Source of the DNA: Thelephora terrestris
Taxonomy: Eukaryota > Basidiomycota > Agaricomycetes > Thelephorales > Thelephoraceae
Assembly (NCBI GenBank): GCA_015956445.1
Contig: WIUZ02000012.1
Location: 62,001-126,000, forward strand
Length of the DNA stretch: 64,000 nt
Direction: 5' to 3'
The position numbers and the translations under genes are program-made. The notes under the pieces were generated by a model. The model was given only the letters and a program-made list of their open reading frames with translations, searched no databases and had not been told where the DNA came from. Positions 32,428-43,272 of this stretch are shown in pieces. Position 1 is the first letter of the stretch; every line of letters begins with the position of its first letter.

Positions 32428-34439
32428 ATGACCTCCACTGTTGACTATATCGTGGCCTACCCTCACCCTGATGTCCACCCCTCTGATTCCGTACAGCGTA
32501 TTTCGATGTGCTTGAGGGCGACTGTGAAAGACCTTCATGATCGCCTTGTTCTTCTCTTCCCAGAACACGCCACCCAATTGAAAAAAGCAACCTTTCGGAA
32601 GGCGAGTCGTCCATCAGTGGCCTGGCTTCCACATTGACCAGGATTACAGGCCTTAAATCTTGCTACCAGTAATGTTAATACCACCTCCAGAGGACCGGTA
32701 CGCAAGTGGATCCACGACAGAGAGGGAGAAGAGATGCCAATGTATCTGCTTCTGAAAGAGTGCTTTCCCGATAGCCCAGATGTGCCAACTAGCTATAGCA
32801 TCCAAATTGTCGCCGTGACCAACGAAAGTGCGCGCCCATGCACGTGGCTTGGTCAATTTTTTGACGAATTCCCTTTGCAGTCCTCGAGGACGCGGATTAT
32901 CTAGATGACACTAACGGGAACGCCCTGCGTATGCATAGTGAGCGTCCTTTTGATCCTAATCCCACATCTGTTCTCACCCAGTACAGCACGATCTAAAGAG
33001 GCTGAGCAGCTCGGGACAAGCCTCGCCCCGTCTGATTCTATCAAGGACCCCCACAACGTCAAGGCGACTGTCTATAATCCTGGTGGACCGCGATATGGCC
33101 GACCTTCCTTCCGCTTTGGACCACCGACGGTTCTTTTCAACAATTCGCTGGCTGTTTTGAAATACGACCTCGAACATCTTGAGAAGCTTACGCCAACCTT
33201 CGTGTACGTAAACGCTGCCTTCAAGCTCGTCACTGCTGCTACTGGTTTCTTTGACAACGAGGCTGAGAGGGGGAAGGAGATAGAGCAAATCTTGCCGGCT
33301 TTTTTTGGACAAAATGTCAAATGGGGAACCCCAATAGCGGATGGGAAAGCCAAGCCAGATGGTGTTTTATTTGAAGGGCCCTACGCGTGTCTGATTTTCG
33401 AGCTGAAGAATGAGCCGGGTCTGGGAGGAGACCCGTTTCTGCAGAGTTTGGTTGTGTATGAGAAGGTTATCAAACATCAGGTAACGTCCTCCTCCCCTCC
33501 CGTCGATGGTTCCGCGGCTCATACCTACAGTACTCCGGTTTTACCTCGCGCTCAAACTTTCCCGTCGTCCTGCTAAGCATGGCAGGGAACTGTCTTGTGG
33601 TGTCGACCGCCATCTATACCGATGCCGTATACGCGGACAAGTTGCTTACCATCGACCTTCACCTTGGGTTGTGCGGTCCAGCCAATGTTCTCCGCGTTGC
33701 ACGTGTGTTCACGGCGATAAGTGAATGTACAGATGAACTTTCCCGTTATTACAGACGACTCCAACCCGAAGCGCACCCCAGCGTTATGTACCCAAGTCCC
33801 ACCGCAGACCCACCGGAAAATCAGTCACAGATACCACGGCTCGAATTCTTCGCCAAGGTGGATCACGCGAGCGGCACTCAGCTGGCCATTTTCGATGAGG
33901 CTAACAAGCGTCACGCAATATATCTCGCAAACCGGGCCTGTAGCTCCACAGGTAGCACCTCGACCGAGGTTGTTTTGGTCAAGTTCACCGCGAGCTACGA
34001 CGAAGAAGCTCACCTTTTGCTCGCCAAACACGTGCCCCCACTTGCCCCAAAACTATACTCTTGCCATCGCGTCATCGGTGGCCTAAAAATGGTCGTCATG
34101 GAATACTTGTCAAACGCCAGCCCCCTCCACCGCTTCTTTCCACCGAACCCCGTCCCGTATTCACTGAAGGACGAAGTCGTCCGCCATAGCCTCAAGAAGG
34201 CTCTGGAGCTGCTTCACTCAAAGAACCTTGTATTTGGCGACCTCCGCGTGGCGAACGTACTTTACTCGCATGAAGGTGATCGTGTTTTCTTGGTCGATTT
34301 TGACTGGGTTGGCAAACATCAAGAATCCCGATATTCCCCTTGTCTCAATCCTGAAGCAAAGCTTGGTGTGGATAAGTGGCAAGTTATGGAAAAGGCGCAT
34401 GACGAAGCGAACTTAAAGGCGATTCTGAAATGGCTCTGA
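32428..34439 (+). CDS. Crinkler-type REase-kinase protein
   Basis: The core begins by 32905. A nuclease-fold block (about 33060-33482) contains FGPPTVLFNN, VYVNAAFKLVTAATGFFDNE and KPDGVLFEGPYACLIFELKNE. The Asp of PDG and the E-x-K of FELKNE fit a PD-(D/E)xK site. After a short gap with GTAACG and CTACAG ends, the protein continues with FPVVLLS, YADKLLTIDLHLG and a C-terminal protein-kinase-like domain: an EEAHLLL region, the catalytic-loop equivalent FGDLRVANVLY and the metal-binding DFDW. This REase-plus-kinase order is known from fungal Crinkler-like effectors. Upstream frames at 32428-32637 and about 32670-32900 may be the N-terminal header. I cannot tell whether the 5' part is spliced or decayed. 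Confidence 0.65.
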
Positions 34440-35569
34440 GTCAGTAGAACAGTAGCTTCCTGCTGTCTTTCTTGTAAAAATAAGCACAAGCCCTTTCTGC
34501 ACAGCATGTTGGTGATCCGGATTGTGCACCTTCAAGCCTCTCGGTGATTTCTGCACCGGTCAGCCACAAAGCGCTGAAGACCTACGGTAGTCTAGATACA
34601 AGACAATTGGGAGTTATCTCTCTGCAGCCCTCGTCGGTCGGACTTGAAAATTTTTGATTCAATCATTGAAGATCGGGCATTTCGGATCTCATGTGGGTCT
34701 GCAGAGAGATACTCCAAAATGTCTTGTGAACTATGTATAGAGGAAGGGGGGATCACGGTCACAGGGGGTGACGTGTTACTAGCGCGCAAGGCTCAGGTCA
34801 CGGTGCTCAATCCCCTTCCATTATTTATTCTTATTTGTACTTCGGTTATCCCCATCTGTGTTACCCCATTCATGCTGAATGGACCGGCAGAAGGGACAAG
34901 TGGCACTCCCTCATAATTCGCTTATCAAGCAAGCATGTAGATCAAAGGAGGGCTACGCATTCAACCGGAACACATCCCATTCCTTCCAGCTCGACGTGAC
35001 AGAGGCCCTAATACTCAGCCTCGATTCTACGGTCATTGTGGGGACGGGGTTTGACAGGTTTCATCAGTGAATTTCGCAATCACTTTTTACTTTTTGCACT
35101 TATTTGCGCTTATTCCTGTGCTAATTTTTCGGGCGCTAAAATACCCTGGCTTAAATAAGCGTCACTTATTCACTTATTGGCACTTATTTGCACTTATTTT
35201 CACTTATTTGATGAAATCCAGGTTGACTGATGTTCTGTGCGTTCTCTCAAGTTGCGACCTGGTCCTGGCTGGCCTTCGTCAAGCTCCATGTCGTCCAAGT
35301 CATTGGTGGGTTACGAGTGGAAAGAGGGATCCAATCAAATTATTGATCCGAGTAAATACATAAAATCCTTTCTGGGTAATTTACAATGTGGTTGATTGGG
35401 TTAGGGTTAGCCATTTATGGACACCGTTACCGTGACATGGCCCTCTGTATACAGAGTTCCCCAGACGTTCTAGGATCGATTGATGTTTCACCGGCTCATA
35501 TTTTAAACTCAAATTGAGATCCTAGAATGTCTGGTTCGAGACTAGACCTATGGTTGAAGCGTTGGGCGT
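34440..35569. other. Intergenic stretch with a simple repeat
   Basis: There is no supported gene. Near 35146-35218 the words CACTTATT and TTGCACTTATTT recur about seven times. A few short frames (for example 34644-34916) lack any recognisable feature. The stretch ends at the GGCGT duplication of the next B LTR. Confidence 0.45.
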
Positions 35570-37994
35570 TGTGATGATTTCGCCGTTTACCCCCTTTCAT
35601 TTCCTTTATTTAACGCCTCATCACCACTAAGTCAGTTGGTGCCCTGCCCTAAACACGGCGGTAAACTGTTTATTATGCAGTATGCCCTATGCTTAACGAC
35701 TCAAAGTCCAATACGTGGAACGTGCTACTAGTCAAGATACCCCAGAAGACCCGAGGTATAATACGTGAACATGTACCGGCGGACCTTCATATGAAGATCC
35801 CCCCTACCTGGCCCTCCGTTGCCCCTGGACGACTAGTAGATATTCAGGCTACCGACAACAAGGGATGTATTAATAAACGTCGCGCGCTGACCTCTCGCAG
35901 AAGTCAACCGGTTTATTAATCTGACCCTTGGATTGGACTTATGAAAACCATTATGTTTTACGACTCATGGATCACGCACAATAGACAAAATAGAAGATTC
36001 ATTGGAAGCCAACAGTACAAAAGAGTTATCTAATCAATATCTCTTTGGATCCTTTGTACTACTTCCAATGCCGATCTCACCAACTCCTCGTTCAACCAGT
36101 TCTGCTCCCGGATCTCGTTCGGGTCCACGTCCGACAAGTCATCGTAATCTGGAAGCTCCGTATCAGAGTTTGGTTCACTATCGGGAACGAACTCAGCGTA
36201 CGGATCGTACTCCAGAGCAGGCCATTGACGGCGACTACCCCAAGGAGTAGAAACGAACTCAGGACGAGGAGTGTCCCTACGGACAACTCCTACGTTCTGG
36301 TAGAATTCGTCGCTCCCGATTTCAATGACCTCATCATCAATGGGAACCAACCTGTTCTCGTGACGGACCAACAGACGAGCAGGCGGCGACTCGGCCCGAT
36401 TGGGAACTATCGGCGACCCGGCCCGATGCAGAACTTCTCCCCCTTCCTCTTCTTCGACTCGGACCTCCGGCTCGTTGCACCTCCTCTGGAGATCCCGGAC
36501 TTCTCCGGTCAACTCGGAGACACGACGAGTAAGGCGAACCTAAAACGAATAGGGTTAGAAGACATTAAAAACCTTCAACCCCTACCCGTTACCTTATCAT
36601 CCTCCAATTCTCCAGTCTTGGTAACCAGAGCCCGGACCAAGTCCTTAAGAGTGGTCACCTCTCCCTAAAGGAAATGTTGGGTTAGAGAAGTCAATTATCT
36701 CCCGACCCCACATTTACCTTAAGCAAATCAATATCGGCCCCCTGCCGAACAACGCTATCCTCCTGCCCATGAATGACACCTTGCATATCCTCTTTCCAAT
36801 TCTCCAACGCTTCTATCTCCTCACGACGACCATCAATACGCTCATTGACATGAGCCACTTCGTCCATTAACATGGACCCAACGTTCCCCGTATGGAGAAC
36901 GCTGGCCTCCAACACGGAGTTGAAGGTCTCGTTGGATTCAGTCACGAACTCAACACCCCTATTGAGGAGTTCGTTCGCATAAGGGTTAGTCTCTATGCGC
37001 GCCAACTTGCGCCGAGACACCCTACGAGCAGCTTGGAGAAAGTCCCTGAAACCTAAAAGGAGTTAGCTTGGTTTCCTAGATCGGAATTCGCAAGCAGGGC
37101 CCCCACCTAAATCAGAGAACCCCTCATTAGGGTCGGCGGTGGCGGTCCGGTCCATAACGGCTCCCAAGGTGGGATAAGGGCGGGACGGATCACGACGGGC
37201 ATGGGAGAAGCGGTCGATGTTGAAGTTGTTCTCCTGAACAGGAGAGTAGGAGGAAGAGCGACGAGTGGGATTACGAGTAGAAGCACGAGGCATGTTGGCT
37301 GTGTGTGTGTGTAACAAAGGGAGGTTTGTTGAGAGACCCAGTCATCCAACCCCCTTTGGTTATATACCAAATGCCACGCCCCTTCCACGACTCAGGAGTT
37401 GAGTCATCATTTCTATTGTTTACTGCGCATGACCCACATGACATCATATGCCCCTATTTCTTAGTCATATGCTCCCCTTTTGCCATTGGCTGTTAGTCAG
37501 TCATACCCACATTCCTTCCGAACATTCCCAGGCTACGTCATGCTTTGTAACTGCTTTGTAATGCTCTCAAATTGCTATTGGCCGCCACACTTTCGTTTAT
37601 CAGCTGATAATTTGTAGCATTAGTCACCACGTAACGCACAGACCATGCAGTGCTACGCACGGACCATGTTTGTCTGTGTTTGTATCTTTAGGGTAGTTAC
37701 ATGTCACTGTCACGTCACAAATCTAAGTAGTATATATACTCAGAGTAGTTTAGCCTGTACTCCTTAGATTTGTTATCATCAGACTCTCCATGACCTCTAC
37801 TGCTGTGTGCTTAGAGCAAGAGTGCCTGAAGACCCTTGTCTCCTTCTTTCTCCTCTTCTCCAATCTAGTCTGTGAAGAGACTTCCGATATCCCTGGGTTT
37901 GCAACAGGGCTATAACTGTGTGATTGATCCTTGTGTGCGATAGGTTTGGATAACCAGAGTGTTATTGAACTGTAGAGGTCGCGTCGGCCTGACA
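35570..37994 (+). mobile_element. Solo LTR, family B (2,425 bp)
   Basis: It starts TGTGATGATTTCGCCG and ends GTCGGCCTGACA, with a perfect 5-bp duplication GGCGT (35565-35569 and 37995-37999). Orientation is as in the copy at 21678. The sense promoter GTATATATAC lies near 37731. No internal region. Confidence 0.88.
36030..37293 (-). CDS. Antisense U3 gene of family B, copy in 35570-37994
   Basis: Start at 37293. All four coding blocks of the family are present with introns at the same places: N-terminal Arg/Ser block, helical block (RRKLARIETNPYANELLNR), the short block, and the acidic C-terminal block ending EVVQRIQRDID at 36030. A small in-frame insertion (EEEGGEVLH) distinguishes it from the copy at 26905. 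The conserved TATATAACC and TGACTCA promoter lies upstream (37360-37405). It looks whole. Confidence 0.7.
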
Positions 37995-39205
37995 GGCGTA
38001 CCGCATAACATTGATGAATTCTGGCTGTGTGTTGTGATTATCGCCTTTTGTTGTACCAAGGGTTTTTTGTGTACTTCTCAGGCGGTACACTGCACTGTGG
38101 GAAGTGAGGGTACTGATGAAAAAGACCTCTGTTCAAGCGTTGTGGGTACTGACCAAATCAGTGCGTTCACACACTGGTGATCAATGGCTCTACAGAAGTG
38201 ACAAAACTGAACTAATAAGTGCCCGAAAAAGTGCACAGGACACTGATTGCAATGTGTCGCAGGCGTTTATTCCAGAGACAAATCATTGTCCCGGTGTCAT
38301 GCCCTTTGACACTTATCATTCAGTATCAAATACACTTAGCCTGGGCACTTCCATAAGGGCCGGAGATGTTCCGTTAATATTCCAGTAGATAATACAAATA
38401 TACTAAAGAATGACCCTCAGTCATCATCGAGATCAGAGACAATAACATCGCTCTCGTCTCCGTGCTCATCACTGTTGCCTTCTGTGTTGTTGAGATCGAG
38501 GCTCGGGGGACCCACGGTGCCGCAACCAGTGTCGGCAGGGGCTGCTTTGCTAGCGGCTCTCTTGGCTCGGAGGTTTGCACGATGGTTATTCATATATTGT
38601 TGCATGAGCATGCGAACAGGCCAGGTGTTGCGATACTTTGTGCATCAGAAAAGGTGGCACAAAGTTATTGAGGTTATGTGAGGTTATTTGAAGTTATTTG
38701 AGGTTATTCCTTACCTAATTTTGTGACCTACATCAGACAATCATAAAATAACCAAAGAAAAGGTGAATAAGGTGAAATAATCGACAAATAATGTCGCTGC
38801 CACCTATTCTGATGTGATGAACGGGTACTTTTCTGCAACCTGGTGGCAGACAGGTGTTGAGCAGGTAGAGTTTATTCTATACTACTACATGGCATACTCT
38901 AGTGCTTACCTGAGAGGGAGAGTATGAGAGTGCAAGTGGGGGTGAGAGAGAGAGAAGCGATTGATTGATCTATCTACACATGTGGGGTATATATCTATCT
39001 ACTTTATTGGTGTCACAACTATATAGTGTGACTGATGCAGGGTCTGTGCGGCAGCTTAAGGCACGTGTGCGTCATACCAATCGATCGGATCACTGATGTG
39101 ATACTGTCCCTTTGGGTCGCTTATTCAGCGCTTTCCGGCATCAGCTCTTGCATGAAGTGGTGGAGCCGGTTGACCCGTTGCCAGGCACAGACCTCCGGTT
39201 CAACA
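37995..39205. other. Unclassified stretch with simple repeats
   Basis: No gene is supported. AGGTTATTTG-type words repeat about five times near 38664-38710, and GAGAGA tracts occur near 38945. A minus-strand frame at 38417-38611 encodes an acidic tail (DEHGDESDVIVSDLDDD) but has no other support. Confidence 0.4.
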
Positions 39206-39987
39206 CACTGGGGACAAGGGGTCACTTACCCAACAATTATATTGTGATTACATTGTGACTTTTTAGGCAATGTGTTCAGCCTATGGCCAGGAGGTACATG
39301 CTGAGTTCTTTTACAAAGTACCCATCAATGTGACCACAATGTGGCCAGTGGGTCCATCTTGATCACTTTTACAAAGTACCCATCAATTCAATCACAATGT
39401 GCCCTGTGGGTCCATGCAGGATACATTGTAAAAGTATCCATCAAAGTGGCCACTGGGCACTTTGTGAAAGAAACCAGGGTTTTCTTTCACAATATTGTTT
39501 ACAATTTATCCTACTGGGTGCCTGAGCCACTCATTGAGAGCTCTTTCAAAAAGTAATCAGCAATGTAACCACAATGTCCCCAGGAGGTTCTTCTTAATGT
39601 TTTCACAATAAACTCTCAATGTGGTTGGATCTCACAACAAACTCTCAAAGAAACCATTGAGTATCTGGTTGAATACTTTGTGGACACATTGCTGGATACT
39701 TTATGAAAGAACTCTCAATGAGTGGCTCAGGTATATGCTGGACACATTGTAAGCAAAATTGTGAAAGAACCCAGGGGTTTCTTTCACAAAGTGCCCAGTG
39801 GCCACTTTGATGGATACTTTTACAATGTATCCTGCATGGACCCACAGGGCACATTGTAATTGAATTGATGGGTACTTTGTAAAAGAACTCAGCATGTACC
39901 TCCTGGCCATAGGCTGAACACATTGCCTAAAAAGTCACAATGTAATCACAATGTAATTGCTGGGTAAGTGACCCCTTGCCCCCAGTG
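39206..39987. mobile_element. Palindromic CACTA-like element 3 (782 bp)
   Basis: It starts CACTGGGGACAAGGGG and ends with the complement of CACTGGGGGCAAGGGG. The 3-bp duplication is ACA (39203-39205 and 39988-39990). Interior sequence closely matches element 2 at 3442-4281, including ATCTTGATCACTTTTACAAA. This is the only palindrome here not clearly inside an LTR. Confidence 0.82.
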
Positions 39988-40170
39988 ACAACAGGTGAGT
40001 TGCGAGACGATCTGCAGAAATCTGACATACAAAGGCAACCGCTTTCACGACCTCCACCATTTCCTGGCCCATTGATGCACTTTGATGGGTCTAGGTAGGC
40101 TCTAATGGACCAATCTGCCACCTGGTTCACTTAGGTAATCAAAGTTTTGATTACTAAGCAAGGCTGACCG

Positions 40171-41014
40171 TGTCAGGCCGACGCGACCTCTACAGTTCAA
40201 TAACACTCTGGTTATCCAAACCTATCGTAATCAGGGGTCAAACACACAGTTATAACCCTGATACAAACCCAGGAATATGAGAAGTCTCTTCACAGACTAG
40301 AGTAGAAGAGAGGAGAAGGAAGGAGACAAGGTTCTTCAGATACTCTTGCTCTTTAGCACACAGCAGTAGAGGTCACGGAGAGTCTGATGATAACAAATCT
40401 AGGGAAGTACAGGCTAAACTACTCTGAGTATATATACTACCTAGATTTGTGACATGACTTTTGACTAGTAACTACACTAGTGATACAAACAGAGTCAAAC
40501 AAGGTCCGTGCACAGCACAGCCTGGTCTGTGCGCAGGGTGACTAAGACTCTTAGTAATACAAATGAGTCATGCTGACTCATGCACAACAATAACAGCAAA
40601 TAGCAATTCGAGAGCATGACAAGGATAGCGGAAATGAATGTGGGTTGGCTGAGTAATAGCCAATAGCCAAAGGGGAGCATACAACTAAGGATAGGGGCAT
40701 ATGATGTCATGTGGGTCATGCGCAGTAAACAATAGAAAAGATGACTCAGCTTCCTGAGTTGTGGAAGGAGCGTGGCATTTGGTATATAACCAAAGGGGGT
40801 TGGATGACTAGGTCCCCCAACAAACCATCCTTTGTTACATAGCCAACATGCCTCATGCCTCTACTCGTCTTCCCACTCGTCGTTCTTCCTCCCACTCTCC
40901 TGTCCAGGAGAATAGCTTCAACATTGATTGTTTCTCCCATGCTCGTCGTGACCCGTCCCGCCCTTATCCCACTTTGGGAGCAGTTATGGACCGCACCGCC
41001 ACCGCTGACCCACC
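40171..41014 (-). mobile_element. Truncated, diverged LTR of family B
   Basis: It begins at the TGTCAGGCCGACGCGACC end and matches family B through the promoter and the first coding block of the embedded gene. Homology then stops at about 41014. It is the most diverged B copy in the window. No target duplication can be assessed because the far end is missing. Confidence 0.75.
40848..41014 (+). pseudogene. Antisense U3 gene of family B, first block only
   Basis: MPHASTRLPTRRSSSHSP onwards matches the N-terminus of the family B gene, with the TATATAACC box about 60 bp upstream. The copy ends where the LTR is truncated. It is a fossil fragment. Confidence 0.65.
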
Positions 41015-41314
41015 GTCTATTCGCGCGACCTTTGAATCCAGTGCCAGCACCCAGTCCCTACCTCCCTACCCCACTAGCTACCGATTACGCAGGTTGACGG
41101 CCCCTCAATTGGCACAGGAGTGTCATGTCCGCCCGATGTCCTGATCACCAAACCACTCCCACAATCCCATCAATGCATGCCCCTTTTCCGCTATCTCTGC
41201 CTCCGTGTCTGTCCTCCCCAAATGGCATGTGATGTTGCGATCGGCCGATGTTTCCTGATCCCTTATCTTGTTGCGATGACACGTCCCCTCCTCCGGTCTG
41301 GTTCCCTTCAGTCT
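41015..41314. other. Unclassified 300 bp between two truncated LTRs
   Basis: I see no match to the other elements in the window and no supported gene. It lies between the broken end of a B LTR and the broken end of an A LTR. Confidence 0.4.
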
Positions 41315-42036
41315 AACACTAGTCCTAAAAGAATTAGGGGCATGGAGTCATTAAAGTTTGTACCTGGGGATCACACCCAAGGGTCAGGTGGAAACCTCTC
41401 TTTATATGGCTGTGCCAGCAGGATTCGGGAGTGAAGCCATACAACATCCCTTGTTGTCTGTAGGCGGTAACAGCATCACGGACTAGTGGCAACCTCAACG
41501 TACGTCCAAACATGAGGAGGTAGGGCCTAGACTCATGGGACATGAGGGATTACAGATTCACCGGTGTTTCACACTAACGGCTACTCCATGTTCGCTGGGC
41601 TAAACAAAAAAGTGTCTAAGGCACTCCTTCTGAATAACAGCGATTCCTTCCTCCGGTTAGGAGACTGTGATGTGACTGTCCACGTGTGTGATCAGGGTCC
41701 AGGGTTGGTTGTAATTGTAAAGTCATGAGGGGTCGTAAAAGGGGTTCGTGATGTCATGAAGGGGTCATCAGGGTCTTGAGACCTATTTTTAGTGCGTGCG
41801 TGTTCTAGGCGTTCCGGAACGAAGTTCTTCCAAGGCCGTCCCGCAGGCCGAGGTGTCAGCTTGATGTAGTAAGCTAACGATGATGGTACAGGGGCGGAAG
41901 TTGATGTGACCCGGACCAATGAGATTCGTCGAGGTAGGTCATGTGAAGGATCACCGGTCTAGGCTATAAGAAGGACGTCTTCTTGAAGCCATCCTTGATC
42001 AGCAACACCAGCAACTTCCCCATCATCTTACCAAAC

Positions 42037-43272
42037 ATGTCCTTCCCCAACAACCATACCTACAAAGTTGCCAACGGCATCTCCACCATTTCTCGCATCG
42101 ACCGTCGTGCCGCCGCTCGCAAGACCTACCACTGGGGGCAAGGGCCCAAATACCCACCGGGCACATTGTGATTACATTGTGGTCACAGTCAAAAAGTGAC
42201 TCCAATGTGCCCAGTGGGTACATTGTGAGCACATTTTGAATGTACTCCATCATGTGAATCAAATTTTGCCATCACAAAACATGTAGATCACATTCACAAT
42301 GTATTCAACATGTGGAGGAATTGGTGGGGTACATTGTGAACACATTTTGAATGTCGTCGATTTTACAATGTGAATCGAATGTATTCAAAATATGCCTAGG
42401 ACATGTGTTTTGGTGCATTATGGTCACATGACTGGGTACATTGTAAATGCGATCAGTATTTGCCCAGCGGTAATATTAAATTCACATTTTTGGGCACATT
42501 TTGAATGTACCTAATTTTTACCCACCGGGCACATTGGGATCACTTGTTGACTGTAACCACAATGTAATCACAATGTACCTGGTGGGTATTTGGGCCCTTG
42601 CCCCCAGTGTACGCCACTGCGGTGGGGACTCCCTATACCACTGATGACCAGGTATGGGGGAGACCTAGGGCTTCGTGTGTTTGCACTAACACCTTCCTCT
42701 AGGTAGAGGTTCGTTCTTTCGGCATTGAGGTCGAGCTAACGGCTTCTAGATCTTGGAGCTCATCACAGAGGTGGACGCCGAACGTCTCAGGGAGACGATC
42801 CCTCATTTGATGGGATTAACCTGGGACGATGAGCTCTGGGTCCGGTCTATGATCGCCAAGAAGGTGATCTTCCAGATGAGGGGTAGGTTTGGGGAACTGG
42901 AGCATCCGATTAAGAAGGAGCTCTGGTACACCCTGCAGAGGGGGATCTACGATCAGGATCTGTTGGAGCACGGGGCAACTGTTCCTCGGGCCGTCCGCCA
43001 TGCCACCGCTTCCACCACGCTGTTGTGGTCGCTCGTTCGGGAGGGGGAAAGCTGAGTAGGTTTTCCGTTTGGATATTCGAGCATGACTCTCGACTAACCA
43101 AACTGCCTAGGTTGAATGATTGGAGCACGAGGTGAAGGAGGCGAAGGCAGACGTCCTGCGTCTGTCAGCGGAGGGACTCTTGATGAAGGAGACCCTGGCT
43201 GATTTCCAGAAGGGGACGAATGAGGCGTTGGAGGCGATGGTTGCTAACCATCAAGAGTTGGTCGCCGGGTTG
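42037..43272 (+). pseudogene. Antisense U3 gene of family A, partial copy
   Basis: Start MSFPNNHTYK at 42037. The N-terminal block holds the palindromic element at 42130-42609. The second block (ERLRETIPHLMGLTWDDELW onwards, about 42750-43055) and the start of the helical block (from about 43120) follow. The copy ends at the D LTR. It is a fossil. Confidence 0.7.
42130..42609. mobile_element. Palindromic CACTA-like element 4 (480 bp)
   Basis: It is the shortest of the six. Ends are CACTGGGGGCAAGGGCCC and its complement. TAC is duplicated (42127-42129 and 42610-42612). The empty site is the same exon in the other A LTRs (for example 49801-49830, AAGACCTATGCCACTGC). Interior words are ACATTGTGATTACA and TGTGCCCAGTGGG. 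Confidence 0.82.

Larger units (their letters stand above)
41315..43272 (-). mobile_element. Truncated LTR of family A with a palindromic element inside
   Basis: From CACTAGTCC onwards the sequence matches the A LTR in inverted orientation, but the R/U5 end (about 650 bp) is absent. On the right it is cut inside the embedded gene by the family D LTR at 43273, and the rest of the A LTR does not reappear after 46193. So this is a rearranged remnant, not a simple nested pair. Confidence 0.8.
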
